From the NCBI GenBank assembly GCA_007133065.1, contig SLNJ01000103.1, positions 1-55,897 of the forward strand: DNA of 55,897 nt, in the 5' to 3' direction. This document shows, piece by piece, positions 1 through 7,685 of this stretch. Position 1 is the first letter of the stretch. Every line of letters begins with the position of its first letter. Under the pieces are notes generated by a model. The model made no database searches. It saw only the letters and a list, made by a program, of their open reading frames with translations, and was not told the origin of the DNA. Origin of the DNA: Opitutales bacterium. Its GTDB lineage: Bacteria; Verrucomicrobiota; Verrucomicrobiia; Opitutales; Oceanipulchritudinaceae. Both the position numbers and the translations under genes were made by a program.

Positions 1-127
1 TCGGTCCGCTGCGGCCGAATCCGTAAACGCGGACGGCGGACATTCCCGTGACACCCTCGGCCTTTCCGAGCTCCGTGGCGACGGATTCGAATACCTCGGG
101 TCGAATATATGCTTTTATTTCTTTCAT
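1..127 (-). CDS. PII-like (GlnB family) signalling protein, N-terminal part, runs off the left edge
   Basis: The minus strand reads from an ATG at 125-127 to the window edge, giving 42 codons that begin MKEIKAYIRPEVFESV and contain GMSAVRVYGFGRSG. This matches the start of PII trimers, which begin MKxIxAxIRP and then carry GMTxxxVxGFGR before the T-loop. PII proteins sense nitrogen/energy status by binding nucleotides and 2-oxoglutarate, and related PII-like proteins accompany metal-efflux and transport genes. The effector T-loop lies outside the window, so the class cannot be decided. The gene lies downstream of the copper ATPase on the same strand, 286 nt away, so co-transcription is possible. 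I see no clear ribosome binding site. Confidence 0.72.
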   Translation of the reverse strand, partial: MKEIKAYIRPEVFESVATELGKAEGVTGMSAVRVYGFGRSGP

Positions 128-129
128 CG

Positions 130-411
130 ATGGAAGCCCGGATTTGGAATCTTCTTGTGTTTGCCTACCTGCCGGGCGGTTCTCCCGGTCATCTCCTGTT
201 TGGGCTGGCGGTGCTTGCGGTCCGCCTGCTCCTCCTTTTCGCCGTTTCCTGGTCCGCCGGGTGGTTGATATTCCATTTCGTTTCGAACTCAAACCGTGCG
301 GGCAACGCGGCATTTGCCGCCGTGGTCACGTTGTGGTTCCTCGACGGACTTTACATGTTGCTTCATCACGACGGATTACTGCGAGGGGCCGTCGTCGCGA
401 CCGCGGGCTGA
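130..411 (+). CDS. Small hydrophobic membrane protein, unknown function
   Basis: A 93-codon frame (alternative ATG at 109) encodes a very hydrophobic protein with about three predicted membrane segments: a Leu/Ala/Val stretch at roughly residues 17-45, a short one containing the SWSAGW region, and one near residues 62-80. No family is recognised. It ends two bases before the end of the convergent copper ATPase gene. Its start is almost back to back with the start of the PII-like gene (127 and 130), leaving no room for separate ribosome binding sites and promoters, so one of the two starts may be misplaced or this frame may not be expressed. Codon use looks normal for the window. The call rests only on open frame, hydrophobicity and the absence of any minus-strand gene here. 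Confidence 0.35.
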   Translation: MEARIWNLLVFAYLPGGSPGHLLFGLAVLAVRLLLLFAVSWSAGWLIFHFVSNSNRAGNAAFAAVVTLWFLDGLYMLLHHDGLLRGAVVATAG

Positions 412-413
412 GC

Positions 414-2885
414 TCAATTCCGCTCCACGGTGATTTTGGCGCGTTTTAGCAGCAGGGAATTGCCGACGACGCTGAGCGAGCTGGCGGTCATGGCGATGAC
501 GCCGATCATCGGGTGGAGGAGGCCGAGGGCGGCGATGGGGATCGCCACGACATTGTAGACCCAGGCCCAGAAGAGGTTCTGGACGATTTTGCGGAAGGTG
601 GCGCGGGAGAGATTTACCGCTTCGACGACTTTGGTCAGGTCGCCGGTGACCAGGGTCACGTCGGCGGCTTCGATCGTGACGTCCGCCCCGGCGCCGATGG
701 CGATGCCGACGTCGGCCTGCTTGAGGGCCGCCGCGTCGTTGATCCCGTCGCCCACCATGGCGACCTGGCCCGGGTGTTCCGCTTGCAGCTCTTTGATCAC
801 ATCGACCTTGCCCTCGGGCATCACCCCGGCACGAACTTCATGGATTCCCACTTGCTCGGCGACGTGTCGGGCCGTGCGTTCGTTGTCGCCGGTGACCATG
901 ATCGACTGGATTCCCATCTTCCGAAGCGCCGCGATGGCGGCTTTCGAGGTTTCCTTCAGGGTATCGGCGACGGCGACAATGCCGGCGGACCGGTCTCCGA
1001 TCGCCACGAGCATGGCGGTCTTGCCCTGGTTCTCGAACCGCGCCATCGCTTCCTCGAGAGCTGATGTGTCGAGTCCGTTTTCCTCGAGGAGTTTCCGGGT
1101 TCCCACCCGAACATGGGTGCCGCCAACCCTTCCTTCGACGCCCCGGGCGGTGAGCGCCTGAAAGCGCTCGACCGATTCGATCCGGATGTCTTTGTCCTTC
1201 GCTCCCCGGACGATGGCCTGGGCGAGGGGATGCTCGGAGGCATCCTCGACCGCGGCGGCCGCGCGGAGCACCTCGTCGTCGGAGAACCCTTCGGCGGCGA
1301 CGACATCGGTCACGGCCGGTTCGCCGGTGGTGATGGTGCCGGTCTTATCGAGGACGATTCGGCGGACGTTCTTGAAGGTTTGGATCGCTTCGCCCGAGCG
1401 GATCAGGACGCCGCGCTCGGCCCCCATGCCGGAGCCGACCATGAGCGCAGTCGGCGTCGCCAGGCCGAGGGCGCAAGGGCAGGAGATGACCAGAACGGCG
1501 ATTGCCGCGAGGATGGCGAGCACGAAGGGCGCAAGCTCTGGATTGACCCACGGGAGGAAGTCCGAGCCCCATTCCAGGATCGGCACAAGCGGTCCGGGAG
1601 CGAACCACCAGGTCAGGAAACTGGCCAAGGCGATCACCAGAACAGCGGGGACGAACCAGCCGGTGATTTTGTCGGCTAGCTCCTGCACCGGTACCTTCGA
1701 GCCCTGGGCCTCCTCGACGAGTTTGACCACCTGCGATAGAAACGTGTCCTTGCCGACTTTGGTCGCCTTCACCTTGAGACGACCCTCCTTGTTGATCGTT
1801 GCGCCCAGAACGGTGTGGCCGGATTGCTTTTCGACCGGAACCGACTCCCCGGTTGCAATCGATTCGTCGACATGGCTGTTGCCCTCGACGACTTCCCCGT
1901 CGGTCGGGATCTTTTCTCCCGGGCGAATGATCATGACATCACCGGGATGCAGCTCTTTGACCGAAACCTCGATCTCCTCGCCGTCGCGTACGACGCGCGC
2001 GGTCTTGGCGCCGAGATGCAGCAATTTCCGGATTGCCTGGGAGGCACGGCCTTTGGCCCGGGTCTCCAGGTAGCGGCCGAGCAAGTGGAAGGCCATGATC
2101 GTCGCGGCCATCTCGATGAAGGACGTCATCGGCGTGAAGAAGCCCGCCAGGCCGATGAAGTAGGGCGGGAGGCTGCCCATGCTGATGAGCACGTCCATGT
2201 TGGCGGTGCGGTTGGTCAGCGAGCGCCAGGCGGAAAGGTGGGTTTCCCGGCCGGCGACGAACACCACGGGGAGCGCCAGCAGGGCGATAAAAAAGAGATA
2301 TCCCGGAATCGGCGTCCAGAACATGTGGGGCATCATCAGCGCCATGATCGCGATCGTCGGGATCATCGCCAGCCACAGGTTCTTCCAGGCCTTGGACAGG
2401 TAGGCCTCCTCCGAGGCGTCTTCGTCGGATTCCTCGCCTTCCTTCACGACGTCGGTGACCTCGTAACCGGCCTTTTCCACGATCTTTCTGAGGTCGTCCC
2501 CACTCAGGGTTTCGCCGGCGACCCAAACCCCTGCGCGGTGGCGGGCGAGACGTATCTGAACATCCACTACGGCGTCGTGGCGTTGGAGCGAATCGCGGAC
2601 AATGCCGGCGCAGTGATCGCTGCCCATGCCGGGAACGGTCAGCCAGAACAGCGATTCTCCTTCGGTTGTCACCGAGCCCGGCTCGTAACCGGCCCGCTCG
2701 ATTGTCTTCCGGAGCGTGTCCGCGGAGAGGCTTCCGCCCGCGGTGGTGACCGTCACCCGCTTGCGGGCGCTGTTGGTTTCGACGGATTCGACGCCCTCAA
2801 CGCGCTCGAGTGACCTGCGCACGATGCCGGCGCAATGATCGCTGCCCATGTCGGGAACGTTGATTGTGAATTTGCGTGCACTCAT
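414..2885 (-). CDS. copA: Cu(+)-type P1B ATPase with two atypical heavy-metal-binding domains
   Basis: This 823-residue ATPase should export a soft metal ion, most likely Cu(I), across the inner membrane. In order there are two N-terminal HMA-like domains (about residues 5-70 and 80-145), a hydrophobic multi-span region, the actuator loop with TGES, the CPC ion-binding motif (SCPCALG), the phosphorylation site DKTGT, the hinge GDGIND, and the final two helices. The last helices carry YN...P and MxxSS signatures typical of the copper subgroup. The odd point is that both HMA domains read MGSDHC where CxxC is expected, so the first Cys is Ser and a His precedes the single Cys. The start ATG at 2885 has GAGG about nine bases upstream. 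Function is well supported; metal identity is inferred. Confidence 0.93.
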   Translation of the reverse strand: MSARKFTINVPDMGSDHCAGIVRRSLERVEGVESVETNSARKRVTVTTAGGSLSADTLRKTIERAGYEPGSVTTEGESLFWLTVPGMGSDHCAGIVRDSLQRHDAVVDVQIRLARHRAGVWVAGETLSGDDLRKIVEKAGYEVTDVVKEGEESDEDASEEAYLSKAWKNLWLAMIPTIAIMALMMPHMFWTPIPGYLFFIALLALPVVFVAGRETHLSAWRSLTNRTANMDVLISMGSLPPYFIGLAGFFTPMTSFIEMAATIMAFHLLGRYLETRAKGRASQAIRKLLHLGAKTARVVRDGEEIEVSVKELHPGDVMIIRPGEKIPTDGEVVEGNSHVDESIATGESVPVEKQSGHTVLGATINKEGRLKVKATKVGKDTFLSQVVKLVEEAQGSKVPVQELADKITGWFVPAVLVIALASFLTWWFAPGPLVPILEWGSDFLPWVNPELAPFVLAILAAIAVLVISCPCALGLATPTALMVGSGMGAERGVLIRSGEAIQTFKNVRRIVLDKTGTITTGEPAVTDVVAAEGFSDDEVLRAAAAVEDASEHPLAQAIVRGAKDKDIRIESVERFQALTARGVEGRVGGTHVRVGTRKLLEENGLDTSALEEAMARFENQGKTAMLVAIGDRSAGIVAVADTLKETSKAAIAALRKMGIQSIMVTGDNERTARHVAEQVGIHEVRAGVMPEGKVDVIKELQAEHPGQVAMVGDGINDAAALKQADVGIAIGAGADVTIEAADVTLVTGDLTKVVEAVNLSRATFRKIVQNLFWAWVYNVVAIPIAALGLLHPMIGVIAMTASSLSVVGNSLLLKRAKITVERN

Positions 2886-2909
2886 GACGTTGTCCTCGAC
2901 GCTCCGATT

Positions 2910-2938
2910 AGAATATTCCGTTAATGCGCTTTTGGCAG
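2910..2938 (-). promoter_or_regulatory. Possible sigma-70 promoter for the copper ATPase
   Basis: On the minus strand CTGCCA (plus 2933-2938) and TATTCT (plus 2910-2915) are separated by 17 bases, about 25 bases before the ATPase start. The hexamers are only moderate matches, so this is a candidate. No clear MerR-type (CueR) dyad is seen between them. Confidence 0.3.
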
Positions 2939-3096
2939 TAAGCGGAGGTGAGATTCTCCGAATCAGGGGCTCCGTTCCCCGGTGGCTACTCCGGTCAGGA
3001 TATTACTCCGCCATTTAAATAGAGCATAACCGCTATCCAAATCGGTATCGCTCTCGGGTTTCGAAGGCGCGATTGCGAGACCCGATCCCTCCAGCG

Positions 3097-3120
3097 CGAC
3101 GACGGCCCGGGCCGTCGTCG
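3097..3120. repeat. 24-base perfect palindrome
   Basis: Bases 3097-3108 are exactly reverse-complementary to 3109-3120. The half-site starts CGACGACGG and the centre is GGCCCGGGCC. It lies 70 bases beyond the end of the minus-strand DsrE-like gene. As RNA it would form a 10-bp stem with a 4-base loop, but no T-run follows on either strand. It may be a weak terminator or a protein-binding site. Confidence 0.6.
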
Positions 3121-3190
3121 ATGGGCGCGTTCCAGGGCGTAACACTGCCGGATTCCGCGAACGGAGCCGCTCCGATCGCGATGCCGGCGA

Positions 3191-3571
3191 TCAGAACGTC
3201 ACGAGCGTGTAGCCATCCTCGATGTACTGTGCCAGGTCGATGAATCCCGCGGTTGCCGGAATATCGACCTGCTTTACGAGGGGAAGGCCGGAGGCTTTGA
3301 CGTCGTCGGTCGCCCCGAACGCGTCGGCGCACCCGCAGCAGGCGCCGACGACCTTGTCCTCGACTGCCTTGAAGAACGTGTGCGCAGGGTGATCCGACTT
3401 CACAACTTCACTGGCCCACCGGACGCCGGTTCCTTGAAAGATGACGGCAACATCGCGCCCCTTTTCTTTGAGTCTCGACGCCATCAGCAATGCATTGAAG
3501 ACGCGCCCCAACGCCTCCTCGGCGCCGTTCTTGGGATCGGAAAGGATAACGATTGCGGTTTTGTCGGACAT
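3191..3571 (-). CDS. DsrE/DsrF-like protein
   Basis: The 126-residue product starts MSDKTAIVILSDP and follows the DsrE/F-like fold pattern: a beta strand, a glycine/alanine loop (GAEEALGRVFNAL), then a long helix, and later the AxxFFKAV and VGACCGCADAFG segments. Members of this family transfer sulfur or act as small redox/sulfur-relay proteins. The CCGC motif near residue 82 could carry persulfide, but that is inference. The start was moved from an upstream codon to the ATG at 3571 because GAGGAAC lies about eight bases before it. It is divergent from the [FeFe] hydrogenase operon, with a shared 301-base AT-rich control region. No partner subunits (DsrF/H, TusBCD) are adjacent. Confidence 0.75.
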   Translation of the reverse strand: MSDKTAIVILSDPKNGAEEALGRVFNALLMASRLKEKGRDVAVIFQGTGVRWASEVVKSDHPAHTFFKAVEDKVVGACCGCADAFGATDDVKASGLPLVKQVDIPATAGFIDLAQYIEDGYTLVTF

Positions 3572-3872
3572 GACTGGGTTCCTCAATTTATGGGTTTTGC
3601 TTTGGTTTATCGTGTCGCCACGCTGCGGAACCAAACGTGTGTCATCCGCTGAGGGCTGTCAAGAGAGCGGCCTCGAAACATCTGTAGCTGATCCCGGGGG
3701 CCGTTTCCGAATCCATCTTTTCCGGAAGAAAAAGAGTATAAAACATGCAAGAAACCGCTTGACTGATAATATTGACTTATCCAGTGTTGTCTAAGAATTA
3801 CTTTAGCTAATTGACAGAATCTGTTTTCTCTATCCATGGAGAATAGGAGATAGACCCCCCAAAAGAAACCGG
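3572..3872. promoter_or_regulatory. Divergent control region between the DsrE-like gene and the [FeFe] hydrogenase operon
   Basis: This 301-base stretch has no gene. Its second half (about 3730-3840) is clearly more AT-rich than its surroundings and contains three -35-like hexamers on the plus strand: TTGACT at 3759 and 3772, and TTGACA at 3811. None has a convincing -10 at 16-18 bases. I found no TTGTGA-N8-TCACAA Rex site and no FNR dyad. Confidence 0.5.
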
Positions 3873-4502
3873 ATGAATACAGCACTCAACCATACCTCAA
3901 TGAAAGTGAACCCTGATATGCCTGTGGCGGTTGCCGAAGGATCGGGAGATTTGGAATCGCCAACGCACGAGGCGGGGGAGATGGCTTGTTCGCACCACGA
4001 ACCAGCCGATGAGTCCATCCTGCTGGAGCAACTGGACGATCTTCTGCCGGAGTATGTTCAAAAACCCGGAGGGCTGATCCCGGCCCTTCAAGTTTGCCAG
4101 AGTATGTTCGGGTATCTTCCACAGGAGGCACTCAAGCGCATCAGCGAAGCCTTCGGGAAGTCCTACAGTGAGGTGACCGGGGTGGTCAGCTTCTACTCTT
4201 TCTTCTCAGTGGTACCGCGCGGCAAGCATCTCATACGCGTCTGCCTGGGCACGGCGTGTTACGTTCGGGGCGGCAAGGAAGTGCTTCAAGCGCTGAAAAA
4301 AGATACTGGAATCGATGTCGGGGAGACGACCGAAGACCGTCTCTTCTCACTGGACGCCGGGCGTTGTTTCGGGGCGTGCGGCCTGGCGCCGGCGGTTTTG
4401 GTCGATGAGAATATGCACAAGCGGGTAAACGCGTCGAAAACCGCGTCGATACTCGAGAACTATCGAACATCCGAAGGAGGCAAATCGCATGGTGACGGAT
4501 AA
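3873..4502 (+). CDS. hydC: NuoE-like [2Fe-2S] subunit of the [FeFe] hydrogenase (HydC-like)
   Basis: The 209-residue product is a thioredoxin-fold ferredoxin of the NuoE/HydC family that passes electrons between the flavin subunit and partner clusters. The family core begins near residue 50 (LPEYVQKPGGLIPALQ). The cluster ligands are visible as CLGTAC and then CFGAC (C-x4-C and C-x3-C), separated by about 36 residues. About 45 N-terminal residues, rich in Glu and His, precede the family core and are unusual. A later ATG at 3901 is a possible start, because the only Shine-Dalgarno-like sequence (AGGAG near 3846) is rather far from 3873. It overlaps the next gene by 14 nt, so the two are translationally coupled. 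Confidence 0.9.
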   Translation: MNTALNHTSMKVNPDMPVAVAEGSGDLESPTHEAGEMACSHHEPADESILLEQLDDLLPEYVQKPGGLIPALQVCQSMFGYLPQEALKRISEAFGKSYSEVTGVVSFYSFFSVVPRGKHLIRVCLGTACYVRGGKEVLQALKKDTGIDVGETTEDRLFSLDAGRCFGACGLAPAVLVDENMHKRVNASKTASILENYRTSEGGKSHGDG

Positions 4503-7500
4503 CGCCCAGATGAAACTGCGGTCCCCGGCTGATTTGGCCGCCGCGATTGCCCGATCCAGGGAGGCGATGCACCTGCGACTTGTGAAGGAGCCCGATCCGA
4601 AAGCGCTTGCTGCTCTTGAGGAGGCAGGGAAATTCGAAATGCTGCTCTGCTTCGGGACGAGTTGCATCTCCAGTGGTGCGGGTCGCGTGAAAGAGAATTT
4701 GCTCGCGGAAATCCAACGGCAAGGTCTTGAGACCGCGGTGCGCGTCATCGACAGCGGCTGCAACGGGTTCTGCGCCGCCGGTCCGATCATTGTAATCTAT
4801 CCCGGGGCGTATTTCTATCACCTGGTCGGTCCTGACGATGCGCGAGAGATCGTTCAATCGCATATTGTCGACAGGACCCCGGTTACGCGGTTGATGATCA
4901 AGGATGCCGTCACCGGAGAGCCCGTGCACAAACTCCAGGACGTACCCTTTTTCAAGATGCAGAGCCTGAAGGTCTTGCGCAATAAGGGCCTGATTGCGGC
5001 GGACAGCATCGAGGAATACATGGGAAGGGACGGCTATTGTGGCCTCTCCAGGGCCCTCACGGAGATGACCCCCGACGAGGTGACCACAGAAGTCTTGAAC
5101 TCAGGGTTGCGCGGTCGCGGCGGGGCGGGCTTTCCCACCGGTCTGAAATGGCAGATGGCCGCAAGGGTCGAGTCCGACAGGAAATACATTATATGCAACG
5201 CTGATGAAGGGGATCCGGGGGCGTTCATGGACCGCAGTATCCTCGAATCCGATCCGCACGCCGTGCTTGAAGGGATGATGATCGGAGCCTACGCGATTGG
5301 CGCGGACACCGGTTATATTTACTGCCGGGCCGAGTATCCGCTCGCGCTCAAGCGCTTGGAGAAGGCTATCGATCAGGCGCGTCAGGCGGGATTGCTCGGG
5401 AAGAACATTCTCGGCAGCACCTTCTCCCTGGATCTGCATATCTCATGCGGGTGCGGCGCCTTCGTATGCGGTGAGGAAACCGCGTTGATGCGATCCATCG
5501 AGGGCAAGCGCGGGGAGCCGCGTCCGCGCCCTCCATTCCCGGCGGTGCGCGGTCTCTGGGAGAAGCCTTCGATTCTCAACAACGTCGAGACCTTGGGAAG
5601 CATTCCGTTAATCATCCGGGAAGGCGCCAATCGATTCGTTGAGACCGGAACAAAGAAGTCGCCTGGCACCAAGATTTTCGCCCTTTCCGGAAAGGTGAAC
5701 AACCTCGGCCTCATCGAGGTTCCCATCGGCACCACACTGGGGGAGTTGATCTACGATATAGGAGGAGGCATTATCGACAATAAGCCGTTCAAGGCGGCAC
5801 AGATCGGCGGACCTTCCGGCGGTTGTATCCCCAGGCAGCACCTGAACGTGCCGCTCGATTACGAACCGCTGGCGGAGTTGGGTGCCATCATGGGGTCGGG
5901 CGGTCTCATCGTAATGGACGAGGATACCTGCATGGTCGACATGGCCCGCTTCTTTATGGAATTCGTCCAGGAGGAATCCTGCGGAAAGTGTTCCCCGTGC
6001 CGGATCGGAACGAAACGGATGCTTGAGATCCTGGAGCGGATTTGCAACGGGCAGGGACAAATGGAGGATATCGATACCTTGCTCGAATTGGGCGAGTACA
6101 TCAAAGAGGCTTCGCTGTGCGGGCTCGGTCAGACCGCACCCAACCCGGTCCTTTCAACACTTCGGCATTTTCGGCACGAGTACATCAGCCACATTCGGGA
6201 CAAACACTGTGAGGCGGGCGTTTGTGGCGGACTGGTACGAGCACCCTGTCAGAGCGCTTGTCCTGCGGGTGTGGACATCCCTGGATTCGTCTCGCTGGTC
6301 GGCGAGAAACGCTACGCCGAAGCTTTGCGGTTGCACCGGGAGCGCAACCCTTTTGCCGCAATCTGCGCACGCGTCTGTTTCCATACCTGCGAGGAGCGCT
6401 GCCGGCGCTCGTCACTGGACGACAGCGTCTCCATCCGCGGGGTCAAACGTTTCATGGTGGATCAGGAAATCACCGTGCAGAAGCCTGAATGCCTTGAGAA
6501 CCCGGACAACGCTTCGCGGAAGGTCGGGGTGATCGGTGCCGGTCCTGCGGGTCTTTCGTGCGCGTACTTCCTCGCACGACTCGGTTACAGACCGGTGGTC
6601 TTCGAGCGGGAGGCGCGTCCCGGTGGCATGCTGGTTCAAGCCATCCCGGCTTATCGCCTGCCGCGTGAACTGGTCGCCCGGGAGATCCGTATGATCGAAT
6701 CCATTGGCGTCGAGGTTCGCACGATGCAGACACTCGGACGGGACTTCACCCTCGCGAGCCTGCAACAGGAGGGGTATGAAGCGATCTGTTTCGCGGTCGG
6801 CGCACCCGATGGCGTAGCCCTGAATATTGAGGGAGGCGATGCTCTCAACGTAACCGAATCGATCCATTTTCTGCGCGAGTACAATGTTCGCGGCTCTGTG
6901 CCCGTGGGATCGAGGGTTGTGGTTGTCGGTGGCGGCAACGCTGCGATCGACGCGGCGCGCACCGCGCTTCGGTTGGGGGCGGAATCCGTAACGATCCTCT
7001 ATCGACGCACCCGTGAAGAGATGCCCGCCTATGCCGAAGAGATTGAGGCCGCGATCGAAGAGGGGGCAACCCTCCGGTGCCTGACCTCGCCCGAATCGTT
7101 TGAAACTGAGAACGGACGCGTGACCGGGGTTCGATGCAGCCCGATGCGGCTTGGGGAGTTCGACCGCAGCGGACGGCGCCGTCCCGAAGCGGAAGCCGAT
7201 CAAATCGACGTTATCCCGGCCGATCAGGTCATCATGGCCGTCGGCCAAAAGCTCAACGCCGGGGAGTTCCTGGATACCGATGTCGAGCTTACGGAATCCG
7301 GATGGATCAAGGCGGATCCCGTAACCGGTCAAACGTCTCAGTCGTGGCTGTTCGCGGCGGGAGACGCGGTCGCGGGACCGTGGTCTGTGGTGGGCGCTAT
7401 CGGTGCCGGTGAACGCGCCGCGGTCGGAATGGATCAGTTCCTGACCGGTGACACGCACGCCTTTTGGCGGGATTACAAGGAGGTTCCGACCCGTTTTGAT

Positions 7501-7674
7501 CCAGATGCGGATCCGGTGGAGTACCCGCGGGCCGGGATGGCGCACATCCCGGTTGACCGCCGCAGAAACAACTTCGACGAGGTCGAACAATCATGGAACG
7601 AAAGCACCGCGATTCGACAGGCAAAACGGTGCCTGCGGTGCGACTACGGGAAGACTCTTTCACCAGTTAAATAA
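4489..7674 (+). CDS. hydB: NuoF-like flavoprotein fused to a GltD-like FAD/NADPH module ([FeFe] hydrogenase beta subunit)
   Basis: This 1061-residue protein joins two redox enzymes. Residues about 50-110 form a thioredoxin-like [2Fe-2S] domain with C54, C59, C91 and C95. About 120-590 is NuoF/HydB: GRGGAGFPTG near 209 for FMN, CNADEGDPGAF for NADH, and the [4Fe-4S] ligands C498, C501, C504 and C544. From about 590 a GltD-type unit follows: a Cys-rich ferredoxin-like segment (CQSACPAG, then CARVCFHTCEERC), an FAD site (GAGPAG near 684), an NADPH site (GGGNAAID near 812) and a C-terminal AGDAVAG FAD motif. The usual HydB C-terminal ferredoxin domain is replaced by this unit. GGAGG lies 8 bases before the start. 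Predicted role: an electron hub between NAD(H), NADP(H) and the hydrogenase, possibly bifurcating. Confidence 0.92.
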   Translation: MVTDNAQMKLRSPADLAAAIARSREAMHLRLVKEPDPKALAALEEAGKFEMLLCFGTSCISSGAGRVKENLLAEIQRQGLETAVRVIDSGCNGFCAAGPIIVIYPGAYFYHLVGPDDAREIVQSHIVDRTPVTRLMIKDAVTGEPVHKLQDVPFFKMQSLKVLRNKGLIAADSIEEYMGRDGYCGLSRALTEMTPDEVTTEVLNSGLRGRGGAGFPTGLKWQMAARVESDRKYIICNADEGDPGAFMDRSILESDPHAVLEGMMIGAYAIGADTGYIYCRAEYPLALKRLEKAIDQARQAGLLGKNILGSTFSLDLHISCGCGAFVCGEETALMRSIEGKRGEPRPRPPFPAVRGLWEKPSILNNVETLGSIPLIIREGANRFVETGTKKSPGTKIFALSGKVNNLGLIEVPIGTTLGELIYDIGGGIIDNKPFKAAQIGGPSGGCIPRQHLNVPLDYEPLAELGAIMGSGGLIVMDEDTCMVDMARFFMEFVQEESCGKCSPCRIGTKRMLEILERICNGQGQMEDIDTLLELGEYIKEASLCGLGQTAPNPVLSTLRHFRHEYISHIRDKHCEAGVCGGLVRAPCQSACPAGVDIPGFVSLVGEKRYAEALRLHRERNPFAAICARVCFHTCEERCRRSSLDDSVSIRGVKRFMVDQEITVQKPECLENPDNASRKVGVIGAGPAGLSCAYFLARLGYRPVVFEREARPGGMLVQAIPAYRLPRELVAREIRMIESIGVEVRTMQTLGRDFTLASLQQEGYEAICFAVGAPDGVALNIEGGDALNVTESIHFLREYNVRGSVPVGSRVVVVGGGNAAIDAARTALRLGAESVTILYRRTREEMPAYAEEIEAAIEEGATLRCLTSPESFETENGRVTGVRCSPMRLGEFDRSGRRRPEAEADQIDVIPADQVIMAVGQKLNAGEFLDTDVELTESGWIKADPVTGQTSQSWLFAAGDAVAGPWSVVGAIGAGERAAVGMDQFLTGDTHAFWRDYKEVPTRFDPDADPVEYPRAGMAHIPVDRRRNNFDEVEQSWNESTAIRQAKRCLRCDYGKTLSPVK

Positions 7675-7685
7675 AGGCAAACGCC

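Larger units (their letters stand above)
2886..3190. other. Intergenic region upstream of the copper ATPase
   Basis: About 300 bases separate the ATPase start from the end of the DsrE-like gene. Short frames here have no recognisable content. The region holds a possible minus-strand promoter near the ATPase and a 24-base perfect palindrome, both listed separately. Confidence 0.6.
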
